A stretch of 64,000 nucleotides of DNA from Pseudomonas sp. KUIN-1 (GTDB lineage Bacteria > Pseudomonadota > Gammaproteobacteria > Pseudomonadales > Pseudomonadaceae), in the NCBI RefSeq assembly GCF_009176725.1, contig NZ_AP020337.1, positions 2,666,001-2,730,000 of the forward strand, read 5' to 3'. The notes below the pieces were generated by a model. The model was not told the DNA's origin. It worked only from the letters and a program-made list of their open reading frames with translations, and did no database searches. Positions 24,494 to 33,450 of this stretch are shown here, piece after piece. The stretch's first letter is position 1. Every line of letters begins with the position of its first letter. A program made the position numbers and the translations under genes.

Positions 24494-26137
24494 TTAGAGC
24501 GCCATGTCACTGGCTGGATTGCTTTTCGCTGGCTGTGCAGCAGGTGCAGGTGTTGGAGCATTACCTGTCTTGTTCACCGGCGGCGGTGGAGTCAGTTGCA
24601 GGACTTCGGCGGTGTAAGCCCATTCCTCGGCAACACGGTCCGGATTGTTGTTCAGCTTGGTGCCGTAGCTAGGCACGATCTGGTGCAGTTTTGCCTGCCA
24701 TTCCGGAGTCGCTACCTTGTCCTTGAAGACTTTCTCAAGTACGCCCAGCATGATCGGCGCTGCAGTCGACGCGCCTGGCGAAGCACCCAGCAGGCCGGCA
24801 ATGCTGCCGTCCTTGGAAGCAACGATTTCGGTGCCCAGCTTCAGAACGCCGCCTTTCTCTTCGTCACGCTTGATGATCTGTACGCGCTGACCGGCTTGCA
24901 TCAGGCGCCAGTCTTCTTTCTTGGCGTTCGGGAAGTACTCTTTCAGGGCAGCGAAGCGATCGTCGTCAGACATCATCACCTGACCGGCGAGGTATTCGAT
25001 CAGCGGGTACTGTTCGATACCAACGCGAGTCATCGGCCACACGTTATGCGTGGTGGTGCTGGTCAGCAGGTCGAAGTAGGAACCGTTTTTCAGGAACTTG
25101 GTCGAGAAGGTCGCGAATGGGCCAAACAGGATCACGCGCTTGCCGTCCAGAACACGGGTGTCCAGGTGCGGAACCGACATGGGTGGCGCGCCAGTCGACG
25201 CGATACCGTAGGCCTTGCCCATGTGCTGCATGGCCAGGGTCTGGTTGTCAGTGACAAGCCACGAACCGCCGACCGGGAAGCCGCCGTATTCCTTGGCTTC
25301 AGGAATACCGGATTCCTGCAGCAGATGCAGCGCTGCACCGCCGGCGCCGATGAACAGGAACTTGGTGTCGGTCTCGGTAACGGTACCGTCTTTCAGGTTC
25401 TTGTACTTGACGCGCCAGGTGCCGTCGTCGTTGTGATTGATGTCTTCGACTTCGCTCGACAACTGCAGATTGAAGTTCTGCTTGGCTTTCAGGTTGGCGA
25501 CGAACTGACGAGTGATCTCGCCGAAGTTGACATCGGTGCCGATCGGGCTCCAGGTCACGGCCAGCTTCTGCGCCGGGTCACGACCTTCCATCATCAACGG
25601 GACCCACTTCTTGATCTGCTCGTGGTCTTCGGAGTACTGCATGCCGCTGAACAGCGGGCTGGCTTGCAATGCTGCGTAACGCTTGCGCAGGAACTGGATG
25701 TTGTTGTCGCCCCACACGAAGCTCATGTGCGGTGTGGAGTTGATGAACGAACGCGGGTCTTTCAGGACGCCGGTCTTGACCTGCCAGGACCAGAACTGAC
25801 GGGAGATCTGGAACGCTTCGTTGATCTCGATGGCCTTGGAGATGTCGACGTTGCCGTTCTTGTCTTCAGGGGTGTAGTTCAGTTCGGCGAGCGCCGAGTG
25901 ACCGGTACCGGCATTGTTCCAGCCGTTGGAGCTTTCTTCGGCAACGCCGTCGAGGCGCTCGACCATTTCCATCGACCAGCTCGGCTCCAGCTCGTTGAGC
26001 CAGACAGCGAGGGTTGCACTCATGATGCCGCCGCCGACGAGCAGTACGTCGACTTTCTTGGTTTCAGCCGCCTGCACGGGCATCAGGCCCATGGAAATGG
26101 CCAGACCCAGGAGGGCCGTGTTCACTTTCTTAAACAT
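24494..26137 (-). CDS. mqo: Malate:quinone oxidoreductase
   Basis: A 547-residue membrane-associated flavoenzyme that oxidises malate to oxaloacetate and passes electrons to quinone. The FAD-binding motif [20 protein letters not shown] is followed by the MQO signatures [31 protein letters not shown] and [15 protein letters not shown]. Two special features are the N-terminal hydrophobic segment that looks like a signal peptide ([15 protein letters not shown]) and a Pro/Ala-rich tail ([20 protein letters not shown]). The start at 26137 was preferred to one 12 bases earlier on the basis of a GGATG upstream. It serves the TCA cycle. Confidence 0.93.
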   Translation of the reverse strand: MFKKVNTALLGLAISMGLMPVQAAETKKVDVLLVGGGIMSATLAVWLNELEPSWSMEMVERLDGVAEESSNGWNNAGTGHSALAELNYTPEDKNGNVDISKAIEINEAFQISRQFWSWQVKTGVLKDPRSFINSTPHMSFVWGDNNIQFLRKRYAALQASPLFSGMQYSEDHEQIKKWVPLMMEGRDPAQKLAVTWSPIGTDVNFGEITRQFVANLKAKQNFNLQLSSEVEDINHNDDGTWRVKYKNLKDGTVTETDTKFLFIGAGGAALHLLQESGIPEAKEYGGFPVGGSWLVTDNQTLAMQHMGKAYGIASTGAPPMSVPHLDTRVLDGKRVILFGPFATFSTKFLKNGSYFDLLTSTTTHNVWPMTRVGIEQYPLIEYLAGQVMMSDDDRFAALKEYFPNAKKEDWRLMQAGQRVQIIKRDEEKGGVLKLGTEIVASKDGSIAGLLGASPGASTAAPIMLGVLEKVFKDKVATPEWQAKLHQIVPSYGTKLNNNPDRVAEEWAYTAEVLQLTPPPPVNKTGNAPTPAPAAQPAKSNPASDMAL

Positions 26138-27026
26138 TCTGTCATCCATCTGATAAACGCCATCCGCCGACTACTCCTGGGGAAACGGCCTGTCACATGC
26201 ATCGAGCCTGCGACAAACACTCGCACCCACGGGGACTAGAGGTGGACATACAAGGCCAATATAATACCGCTCGAGACCTCAATTTATGTCCTGCTGCGCT
26301 GACTTCTTATCATCATTGGATTCAGCGTCATGAGTGACATTTGCTCTGTTGGTGCGCTGCGATGCCCGAGGGTCTTGCCCTCTGAGCCACGTGCGAAGAC
26401 ACACCTGGTCAGCCTGTTCACGGAGTCTGGGACGCCGCATCGGAGCATGGAGGCACGCCTGACGCGCAATTTTATGTACGCGTACTGCGCCACATCCTCG
26501 GTGGCATACCGGCAAAGACGCGGTATTTTCGCATAATGTGCACCCCGGTTGCGAGGTGCCATCATCAAATTGGCCACGAATGCGTTGATTTAGACACTTC
26601 ACAGCCTTCCACTGCCTATCTGTATCGGCATTTTCGCCCGGGTCTTTAGCCGTCAGACGGATATGGCCCTCACTCGGTCTGCAACCCGCTCCGAACAACG
26701 CGCTCATCCGGCTCCCATGCATTCATGAGCCAGGCTCATAACGGCGTGTGACCTTGGCTGGCTAATCAGCGCGCTGACCTCCTGTTAGGGTCCGTACTCG
26801 GCTGTCATGCGGGTGGCGGCAATGTCCGGATACAGACGCCCGTCAAACAGTTGGAACTTTGGAGGCGCTGACCAGTTAAACACTTATAACGGGTGATAGC
26901 GTTTTGGCTTTGATTACCCCCGAAAATAAAGGCAGCACGTCAGTGAGCAGGAGTACGCCCGGGCCGCTGACCACACCATAACGCCCGTCGCTTTACAGCA
27001 GCGACGGCTATTACCGAGTGATCCTG
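26138..27026. other. Long gene-free region between mqo and paoA
   Basis: This stretch of almost 900 bp contains only weak open frames. The longest (minus, 26279-26722) lacks a ribosome site and biased codon use. The left third should contain the mqo promoter; TATTAT-like -10 candidates lie near 26260. A hairpin with arms CCGTCGCT and AGCGACGG (26985-27007) sits 19 bp before the paoA start. The middle part is less GC-rich than its neighbours and may be the remains of an inserted element, but no repeats or transposase homology were found. Confidence 0.5.
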
Positions 27027-27707
27027 ATGACCGAACCCAAGAAGCACAAGGAAACTGCTGTCGACAGCAGTACCGTGCAGCCCTCACGCCGAAACTTTCT
27101 GAAGTTCGGTGCCTCAGGCATTGCTGCGGCCACGCTGTCTACCTGGATCCCCTCCGACGGCATGCTGCAGGCGGCGCCTCTGGCACCTGCGGCTCCCGTG
27201 GTCGAAGACAGTGACGCGCCCGCAGCGGGTGAGCAGCGCATCCAGTTGAAGGTCAATGGCCAGGTTCATACCCTGAACGTGCCGGCCAATGCCGTTCTGC
27301 TCGATGTGTTGCGTGACCGCCTGCAACTGACGGGCACCAAGAAAGGCTGCGATCACGGCCAATGCGGCGCCTGCACGTTGTTGGTCAACGGCGTGGCGAT
27401 CAACTCCTGTCTGTCGATCGCCGTTCAGCATCAGGGCGACAGCATTACCACCATCGAAGGGCTGGCCGAGAACGGCAAGCTGCACCCGGTACAGGAAGCG
27501 TTCTGGGAACACGATGCCTACCAGTGTGGTTATTGCACCTCCGGACAGATCATGAGCGCGGTCGCGATTCTCAAGGATCCGAACATTGCGTCCGACGACG
27601 CCAGCGTCAGAGAGGCCATGAGCGGCAATATCTGCCGTTGCGGTGCCTACAAGAACATTCTGTCTGCCGTGCAATCTGCGCGCTCGAAAATGGGAGGTGT
27701 CGCCTGA
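27027..27707 (+). CDS. paoA: Periplasmic aldehyde oxidoreductase, 2Fe-2S subunit
   Basis: A 226-residue iron-sulphur subunit of the xanthine oxidase family. A twin-arginine signal (SRRNFLKFGASGIAAATLST) marks export in folded form. The first cluster motif is GCDHGQCGACT and the second is CGYCTSGQ with CRCGAY. It passes electrons between the Mo and FAD subunits of PaoABC, which oxidises aromatic and aliphatic aldehydes to acids in the periplasm. The ATG at 27027 follows a GAG at proper distance; a GTG at 27018 is an in-frame alternative. Its stop overlaps the paoB start (TGATG). Confidence 0.92.
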   Translation: MTEPKKHKETAVDSSTVQPSRRNFLKFGASGIAAATLSTWIPSDGMLQAAPLAPAAPVVEDSDAPAAGEQRIQLKVNGQVHTLNVPANAVLLDVLRDRLQLTGTKKGCDHGQCGACTLLVNGVAINSCLSIAVQHQGDSITTIEGLAENGKLHPVQEAFWEHDAYQCGYCTSGQIMSAVAILKDPNIASDDASVREAMSGNICRCGAYKNILSAVQSARSKMGGVA

Positions 27708-28690
27708 TGCGAACTTTTGACTACGCTCGCGCCGCTTCGCCCGCGCAGGCTTTCAGCACAGCGTCCGGTGAAGGGCAACGCTTCTATCTGGCCGGTGGCA
27801 CCACACTGCTGGACCTGGTCAAGCTCGACGTGATGCAACCGCAGCAACTGGTGGACATCAACCATCTGGCGTTGAAGCAGGTCGAGTCGCTGCCCGATGG
27901 TCGCCTGCGCATCGGCGCGCTGGTCAGCAATACCGACCTGGCCAGCCACCCGCTGGTGCAGCAGCGCTACCCGGTGTTGTCCGAGGCGATTCTTGCCGGT
28001 GCTTCGACCCAATTGCGCAACAAGGCGACCACCGCCGGCAATCTCATGCAGCGTGTACGCTGCCCGTATTTTCGCGATGGTATTTCCGCCTGTAACAAGC
28101 GCCAGCCGGGCTCTGGCTGTGCAGCCATTGGCGGGATGAACCGCAGTGTGCACGCAGTGCTGGGCACCAGCGAACACTGCATTGCCACGCATCCGTCAGA
28201 CATGTGTGTCGGCATGGCGGCCATCGGCGGGCAGGTTACCGTCCAGGGCGCCAACGGCTCGCGGGATATCCCGCTCGCTGACTTTCATTTGCTGCCGGGT
28301 GATACGCCAGAGCGCGAACACGCGCTGGCGCCCCATGAGCTCATCACGCATGTGACCCTCGACGCGCCGCTGTCAGGCAGCCGCTCTTCTTACCTGAAGC
28401 TGCGCGACCGAACCTCTTACCAGTTCGCCCTGGCATCCAGTGCCGTGATTCTGGTGATGGACGGCAAACGCATTACCGATGCGCGCATTGCGCTGGGCGG
28501 CGTGGGCACCAAGCCGTGGCGTGCCCCGGAGGCGGAACGTGCGCTGATTGGTCAGCGTGCCGACCCGGACACCTTTGCGCAGGTCGCAGCGCTGGCGATG
28601 AAGGGCTCGCGGGCCTATGAACACAACGCCTTCAAGATCCCGCTGGGTCAGCAGGTCATCGTCCGCAACCTTCGTGACCTCACGGCCTAG
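27707..28690 (+). CDS. paoB: Periplasmic aldehyde oxidoreductase, FAD subunit
   Basis: A 327-residue FAD-binding subunit of the CO-dehydrogenase/PaoB type. FAD-binding motifs are AGGTTLLDL and TAGNLMQ. The insertion RCPYFRDGISACNKRQPGSG with further Cys in GCAA and EHCIA matches the extra 4Fe-4S site described for E. coli PaoB. The start codon overlaps the paoA stop. It accepts electrons from PaoA and reduces the terminal acceptor. Confidence 0.9.
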   Translation: MRTFDYARAASPAQAFSTASGEGQRFYLAGGTTLLDLVKLDVMQPQQLVDINHLALKQVESLPDGRLRIGALVSNTDLASHPLVQQRYPVLSEAILAGASTQLRNKATTAGNLMQRVRCPYFRDGISACNKRQPGSGCAAIGGMNRSVHAVLGTSEHCIATHPSDMCVGMAAIGGQVTVQGANGSRDIPLADFHLLPGDTPEREHALAPHELITHVTLDAPLSGSRSSYLKLRDRTSYQFALASSAVILVMDGKRITDARIALGGVGTKPWRAPEAERALIGQRADPDTFAQVAALAMKGSRAYEHNAFKIPLGQQVIVRNLRDLTA

Positions 28691-28699
28691 GAATTTCTC

Positions 28700-30916
28700 A
28701 TGAGCGAAAACATCATTGGTGTGCCGCAGCGTCGTATCGACGGCGGCAAGAAAGTCAGTGGTCAGGCGCGCTATGCCGCAGACCATCCGATGGGCAAGAT
28801 GCTTTACGCCTATGGCGTCTACAGCACCATCGCCAACGGGCGCGTGCTGGCCATAAAGGATCAGCAGGCCAAGGCGATGCCTGGTGTGGTCGATATCTTT
28901 CATCATGACAACTTCCCCACGCTGCACCGTACTCCGAACACCAAACTGAGCTTTGCCAAGATGCTCTCGGCCAGCAAGGCGGACGAGCATCGCCTGCCGT
29001 TCGAGGATGACCGTATCTACTACCCTGGCCAGTTTGTGGCCCTGGTGGTGGCCGAGAGCTTCGAGCAGGCGAGGGCGGCGGCCTATCGCGTGACGGTGGA
29101 TTACGACGAGCGTCCGGCGGTCAAGGACCTTGCCGAAGGCATGCGCGTCAACGGCGCCCGCGATGGCGGTGCCGGGCACAACCGGGGCAACCCGGACAGC
29201 GCGTTCGATGGCGCAAAAGTCAAAGTCGACCAGACCTACACCACGCCGGTGGAAGTACACAACCCGATGGAAATGCACGCCAGCACCGCCTGGTGGCAGG
29301 ACGGCAAACTGTTTGTCTATGAAAGCACCCAGGGCGTGGTCAACCACCGCAACCTGCTGGCCAACGTCTTTGACCTGTCCCCCGACCGGGTGGAAGTGCG
29401 CGCGCCCTTCATCGGCTCAGGGTTCGGCGGCAAGCTGTGGCCGTGGCCGCATTCGGTCGCAGCGTGCGCCGCTGCCAAAGTCACCGGGCGACCGGTGCAA
29501 CTGGTGTTGCCACGTGCGCAGATGTTCACCACGGTGGGCCACCGTCCGGAAACTCGCCAGCGCCTGCGTCTGGCCACCGATGCGAGCGGCAAGCTGGTGT
29601 CGATTCGTCACGAGTCGTTCAACAACACCTCGATGCTCGATGACTACACCGAAAACTGCGGTGGCGTGACCAAAAGCCTGTATGCCTGCGATAACGTACT
29701 GGTCAGCCACAAGATCAGCCCCATCAACCGCGGTACGCCGACCTCCATGCGTGCGCCGGGCGCGGCACCGGGTCTGTTTGCACTGGAGTCGGCCATTGAT
29801 GAAATGGCGCTGGCCAGTGGCATGGACCCTCTGGCATTCCGCAAGCTGAACCTCTCTGACAAGGATCAGAGCGCAGGCCTGCCGTGGTCCAGCAATCACC
29901 TGCCTGAAGCCATCGACAAGGCCGCCGAACGGTTTGGCTGGCAGGCACGCAAGGCCGACGTCGGTTCGATGCGCGAAGGCGATGAAATCATTGGTTACGG
30001 CATGGGCGCCTGCAATTGGGAAGCCTATCAGGTGCCCACTGATGCGCGGGTCATTCTGCGTTCCGACGGCACGGCTCTGGCTCAGTGCGGCTTGCAGGAC
30101 ATCGGCACCGGCACCTACACCATCGTCGCGCAAACCGTCAGCCAGTTGACCGGCATTCCCATGGAGCGCGTCGAAGTGGAACTGGGCAGCTCGTCGTTCC
30201 CGGCAGGCCCGGTGTCCGGTGGCTCGTGGGTCACTGCCAGCGTAATGCCGGCGATTGCCGGCGCCACCCGCGAAGCGTTGCAGAAACTGCGCCAGTACGC
30301 CGTCAGCAAGGATGCCGTGTTCGCCGGACAGGACGCCGAAGCGATCAAGGTCGAGAACGGTCAACTGGTCATGGGTGAGCAGCGTGCGAGCTTCGTCGAT
30401 GTGCTCAATGGCCAGCGTCTGTCGCGTGCCGAGGGCACTTTCCAGAGTGGCATGCCTGAGGCCGGCAAGTACTCATTCCGCTCGTTCGGCGTGCATTTTG
30501 TCGAGGTGCGCTGGGACCCGGGCATTTCCAGCCTGCGTGTTTCGCGGGTGGTCAGCGCCATTGACGTGGGCAAAGTGGTCAACCCGCTGGCGGCACGCAA
30601 TCAGGTGGAAGGCGCGATTGTGATGGGCATCGGCATGGCCTTGTTCGAGGCCGGTGAATACGATCCGCGCAGCGGCATGCCGGTCAATAACAACTACGCC
30701 GAGTACGTGGTACCGGTGCATGCGGATCAACCGGACATCGACGTCCTGCTGCTCGATTATCCGGACTACAACCTGGGTGAATTCGGCGCACGAGGTATCG
30801 GCGAGATCGGTGTGACCGGGCTGGCCGCAGCAGTGGCCAACGCGGTGTATCACGCGACCGGCAAACGGGTGCGCAGCCTGCCGATCAGCAAGGAAAAACT
30901 GATGGCAGGGTTGTAA
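28700..30916 (+). CDS. paoC: Periplasmic aldehyde oxidoreductase, molybdenum-binding subunit
   Basis: A 738-residue molybdopterin subunit. It starts with an N-terminal hammerhead domain (RRIDGGKKVSGQARYAADHP), followed by the Mo-cofactor domain with IGSGFGGKLWPWPH, RAPGAAPGLFALES, and near the C-terminus GARGIGEIGVTG, which carries the conserved catalytic Glu. It has no signal of its own and should be exported with PaoA through the Tat system. In E. coli the cofactor is molybdopterin cytosine dinucleotide, consistent with the MocA-like gene close downstream. Confidence 0.92.
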   Translation: MSENIIGVPQRRIDGGKKVSGQARYAADHPMGKMLYAYGVYSTIANGRVLAIKDQQAKAMPGVVDIFHHDNFPTLHRTPNTKLSFAKMLSASKADEHRLPFEDDRIYYPGQFVALVVAESFEQARAAAYRVTVDYDERPAVKDLAEGMRVNGARDGGAGHNRGNPDSAFDGAKVKVDQTYTTPVEVHNPMEMHASTAWWQDGKLFVYESTQGVVNHRNLLANVFDLSPDRVEVRAPFIGSGFGGKLWPWPHSVAACAAAKVTGRPVQLVLPRAQMFTTVGHRPETRQRLRLATDASGKLVSIRHESFNNTSMLDDYTENCGGVTKSLYACDNVLVSHKISPINRGTPTSMRAPGAAPGLFALESAIDEMALASGMDPLAFRKLNLSDKDQSAGLPWSSNHLPEAIDKAAERFGWQARKADVGSMREGDEIIGYGMGACNWEAYQVPTDARVILRSDGTALAQCGLQDIGTGTYTIVAQTVSQLTGIPMERVEVELGSSSFPAGPVSGGSWVTASVMPAIAGATREALQKLRQYAVSKDAVFAGQDAEAIKVENGQLVMGEQRASFVDVLNGQRLSRAEGTFQSGMPEAGKYSFRSFGVHFVEVRWDPGISSLRVSRVVSAIDVGKVVNPLAARNQVEGAIVMGIGMALFEAGEYDPRSGMPVNNNYAEYVVPVHADQPDIDVLLLDYPDYNLGEFGARGIGEIGVTGLAAAVANAVYHATGKRVRSLPISKEKLMAGL

Positions 30917-30918
30917 CA

Positions 30919-31887
30919 ATGAAACAGCTTGATTTGCAGGTAGTACAACAGGCGCGTGACTGGCTGGCCAGCGGCAAGGCGGTCTGGCTGTGCACGGTTC
31001 TTTCCACGTTCGGCTCGGCCCCACGCGGGCCGGGTGCGATGCTGGTGGCGCTGGGCAGCGGTGAGCATCGCGGCTCTCTGTCGGGTGGTTGCGTGGAAGA
31101 GGATTTTCTCGAACGCGTTGCCGCGGGGCAGTTCGAGCCGGTCAATCAGGTGGTTCGCTATGGCGACGGCGGCTTTGCGCCAACGCGGGCCTTGCCGTGC
31201 GGCGGTGTGCTGGATGTGCTGATCGAGTTCATCGCGCCAAAACCTGAGGCCGATGCACATCTGGCGGCCATCGAGCAGGCGCTGGCCGGGCGCGAACTGG
31301 TCAGCAGGCAGGTGCACCTGGGCGGTGTGCAGAGAGAGATCGGGCCGGCGACGATGGGCGAGTCGCGTGTGCAGGTCGATGGTGAACGGATCAGCATCCG
31401 CATGGGCGCGGTGTATCGTGTGCTGCTCGCCGGGCTGTCGCCGGTGGCAGAGTTCTGCGCCAGTTTTGCCGTTGCGATGGGCTATGAGGTCATCGTCTGT
31501 GACCCTCGTGTCGAAGTGACCTCAGGGTTTTCAATGCCAGGTGTCGAGGTGCGTGGCGTGTTGCCTGCGGTGTTCATTGCCGAGGGCGGCTGCCACAGTT
31601 CGACGGCCGTGCTGGCGCTGACGCACGATCCGAAGCTGGACGATCTGAGCATGCTCGAGGCGGTACGTACCGAGGCGTTCTACATAGGTGCAATGGGCTC
31701 GATGCGCACCAGCAGCAAACGTCTGGAGCGTCTGGGGCGGATTGGCGGGCTGGACGCTCAGGTCCTGGACCGGATCCACGCGCCGATCGGCCTGAACCTG
31801 GGCAGCAAGACGCCTTCCGAGATCGCCATTGCGGTAATGGCCGATATCCTGCGGGTAGCCAACGGTGTCAGTCGTGCCGAGGTGTAA
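30919..31887 (+). CDS. paoD: XdhC-family molybdenum cofactor chaperone (PaoD-like)
   Basis: A 322-residue XdhC/CoxI family protein. The N-terminal domain has VLSTFGSAPRGPGAMLV and GSLSGGCVEEDF, and the C-terminal Rossmann-like domain has VIVCDPRVE, LALTHDPKLDD and AFYIGAMGSMRTSSKR. It binds the mature cofactor and inserts it into PaoC. It starts two bases after the paoC stop, so it belongs to the same operon. Its 3' end overlaps the convergent MocA-like gene by 20 bp. Confidence 0.9.
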   Translation: MKQLDLQVVQQARDWLASGKAVWLCTVLSTFGSAPRGPGAMLVALGSGEHRGSLSGGCVEEDFLERVAAGQFEPVNQVVRYGDGGFAPTRALPCGGVLDVLIEFIAPKPEADAHLAAIEQALAGRELVSRQVHLGGVQREIGPATMGESRVQVDGERISIRMGAVYRVLLAGLSPVAEFCASFAVAMGYEVIVCDPRVEVTSGFSMPGVEVRGVLPAVFIAEGGCHSSTAVLALTHDPKLDDLSMLEAVRTEAFYIGAMGSMRTSSKRLERLGRIGGLDAQVLDRIHAPIGLNLGSKTPSEIAIAVMADILRVANGVSRAEV

Positions 31888-32491
31888 GGTGTTGCCGGCA
31901 GGCTTCTGCCAGTGCTGAAGGGGTGTCGGCGTCGCGCAGGATGCCAGGGTCATCGCAATACAGTAGGTCACACGCCTCGGGGTTATTCGTGATCAGGGCC
32001 TTCGCGCCCTGATCGCCTTCCAGTTTCAGCAGTGCCGGCCAGAATCGTCGACCGATGATCACCGGATGGCCACGCTGGCCTTCATGCATTGGCAGGACGA
32101 TGCGCTGGGGATCGGCCATTCTGGCCAGGTCATGCAGGGTCTGTGGCTGTATCCAGGGCATGTCCGCAAGAACAACGGCAACCGCATCGGCAGAGGAGTC
32201 CATCACTGCCGCAACGGCGCTCGCCAGGCTGTGGCCCATCCCCAGTTCGACCTGTTCGCTGCGGATGATCGTGATGTTCGAGGCAACTCCCAGCGCATCC
32301 GCCTGGTCATCAGGGCGCAATACCACCGCCGTTTTGGCGAATGCGTTTTGCGCGTTTTCCAGGCTTGCCGTCAGCAGGGTCCGCCCGCACGGCAGAAGCG
32401 CCTGCCGCTTGTCACCGGCAAAGCGCCTGCTGCGGCCGGCTGCGAGGACCAGGGCGAACACTTCGGGGATCTGGCTGTCTATGCTGCTCAA
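31868..32491 (-). CDS. mocA: Molybdenum cofactor cytidylyltransferase-like NTP transferase
   Basis: A 207-residue nucleotidyltransferase. The N-terminal nucleotide-binding loop is ALVLAAGRSRRFAGDKR, and VVLADMPWIQPQTL carries the metal-binding Asp; GHPVIIGRRFW is the substrate loop. Family members attach CMP or GMP to molybdopterin. Beside paoABCD the expected product is molybdopterin cytosine dinucleotide for the aldehyde oxidase. It is transcribed towards paoD and overlaps it at the 3' ends. The exact nucleotide (CTP or GTP) cannot be read safely from sequence. Confidence 0.8.
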   Translation of the reverse strand: MSSIDSQIPEVFALVLAAGRSRRFAGDKRQALLPCGRTLLTASLENAQNAFAKTAVVLRPDDQADALGVASNITIIRSEQVELGMGHSLASAVAAVMDSSADAVAVVLADMPWIQPQTLHDLARMADPQRIVLPMHEGQRGHPVIIGRRFWPALLKLEGDQGAKALITNNPEACDLLYCDDPGILRDADTPSALAEACRQHLTPRHD

Positions 32492-32632
32492 TCCGAAACC
32501 TTATGAGTGGGTGAAAGGAGAGGGCGCGTGCGGTTTGCGCGGCGCACCCTGCAGTTCTGCCGATGCACGCACAATGCCTTATTTCGCTGCCTTGCCGGTA
32601 GCGGCACGAATCATGTTTTTCGAGGGTTTCAA

Positions 32633-33217
32633 GTGGACAATCATATTCGTCCTGTCGAGCTGGAAAAAGCCTACCGTTTGCTCAACCACGGGCCGACCGT
32701 GCTGGTCTCATCCAGCCACGAGGGCACGCATAACGTCATGGCTGCGGCCTGGGCCTGTGCGCTGGACTTCTCGCCACCGAAGGTGACGCTGGTCATCGAC
32801 AAGATGACCAAGACCCGCGGACTGGTGGAGAAGAGCGGCTACTTTGCCCTGCAGGTGCCCAATCTGGATCAATTGCAGATGACCTTCGACGTCGGCACCC
32901 AGAGCAAGGTCTTCACTCCGGACAAGCTGGACAAGGCCAATGTGGACCTGTTTCGCATCGACGGGCATGACTCGCCGCTGGTGGCCGGATGTTCGGCCTG
33001 GCTGATCTGCAAGGTCATTCCCGAGCCGCACAATCAGCAGACCTACGACTTGTTCATCGGTGAAGTGGTGGGCGCCTGGGCTGACAACCGCGTGTTCAAC
33101 GACGGGCACTGGGAATTCGAAAAGGCCGACCCGAAATGGCGCAGCCTGCATTACGTCGCGGGCGGGCATTTCTATACGATCGGTGAGCCTGCGGTGGTGG
33201 ATACGGGCGACGAGTAA
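32633..33217 (+). CDS. Flavin reductase-like domain protein (FMN-binding)
   Basis: A 194-residue protein of the flavin reductase-like/split-barrel family. It starts with GTG (GAGGG is upstream) and reads VDNHIRPVELEKAYRLLNHG, then TVLVSSSHEGTHNVMAAAWA, the FMN phosphate-binding part. Other conserved parts are KTRGLVEKSGYFAL and LHYVAGGHFYTIGEP. It probably reduces FMN or acts as a flavoprotein of unknown partner. A longer upstream frame exists but lacks a start with ribosome site. Confidence 0.8.
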   Translation: MDNHIRPVELEKAYRLLNHGPTVLVSSSHEGTHNVMAAAWACALDFSPPKVTLVIDKMTKTRGLVEKSGYFALQVPNLDQLQMTFDVGTQSKVFTPDKLDKANVDLFRIDGHDSPLVAGCSAWLICKVIPEPHNQQTYDLFIGEVVGAWADNRVFNDGHWEFEKADPKWRSLHYVAGGHFYTIGEPAVVDTGDE

Positions 33218-33258
33218 TCGCGATGTCTGGCCCTGACGATCCTCGCCGACCGTAAGGG

Positions 33259-33347
33259 CCTCTTCGTGAGCAAGCTCACTCCCACACAAGCACACTCATT
33301 GCTCCCACAGATGGCTCCCGTGCTAGCGAGCTTGCTCGCGAAGGGGG
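33259..33347. repeat. Pair of inverted REP sequences
   Basis: The left unit contains TTCGTGAGCAAGCTCACTCC and the right unit the opposite orientation AGCGAGCTTGCTCGCGAAGG. These are typical Pseudomonas REP palindromes; together they form a BIME-like doublet. They lie between the stops of two convergent genes. Confidence 0.8.
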
Positions 33348-33450
33348 ACTGACTGATCAGTCAATACTCAGCGGCTACACCTGCTCCTTGGTGAGCAACG
33401 CGAATCGCCATCCCGGCCAGTCCCGCAAGGGCTTTGTATCTTCTGCACCC

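Noticed and set aside
24059..26239. A 726-codon open frame on the plus strand
   Set aside because: It lies antisense to mqo, which has all expected motifs. The antisense frame has no ribosome site or recognisable domain and is a by-product of GC-rich codon use.
26279..26722. A 147-codon open frame on the minus strand in the gene-free region
   Set aside because: No ribosome site, odd composition, no membrane or domain pattern. It could be a relic, but translation cannot be supported.
26985..27007. Considered the hairpin before paoA as an intrinsic terminator
   Set aside because: No T run follows and it is 19 bp before a start codon; a translational or stability role is more likely, but unproven.
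30919..31887. Considered xanthine dehydrogenase accessory gene xdhC proper
   Set aside because: The neighbours are PaoABC-like with Tat signal and the 4Fe-4S insertion, so PaoD is the better reading.
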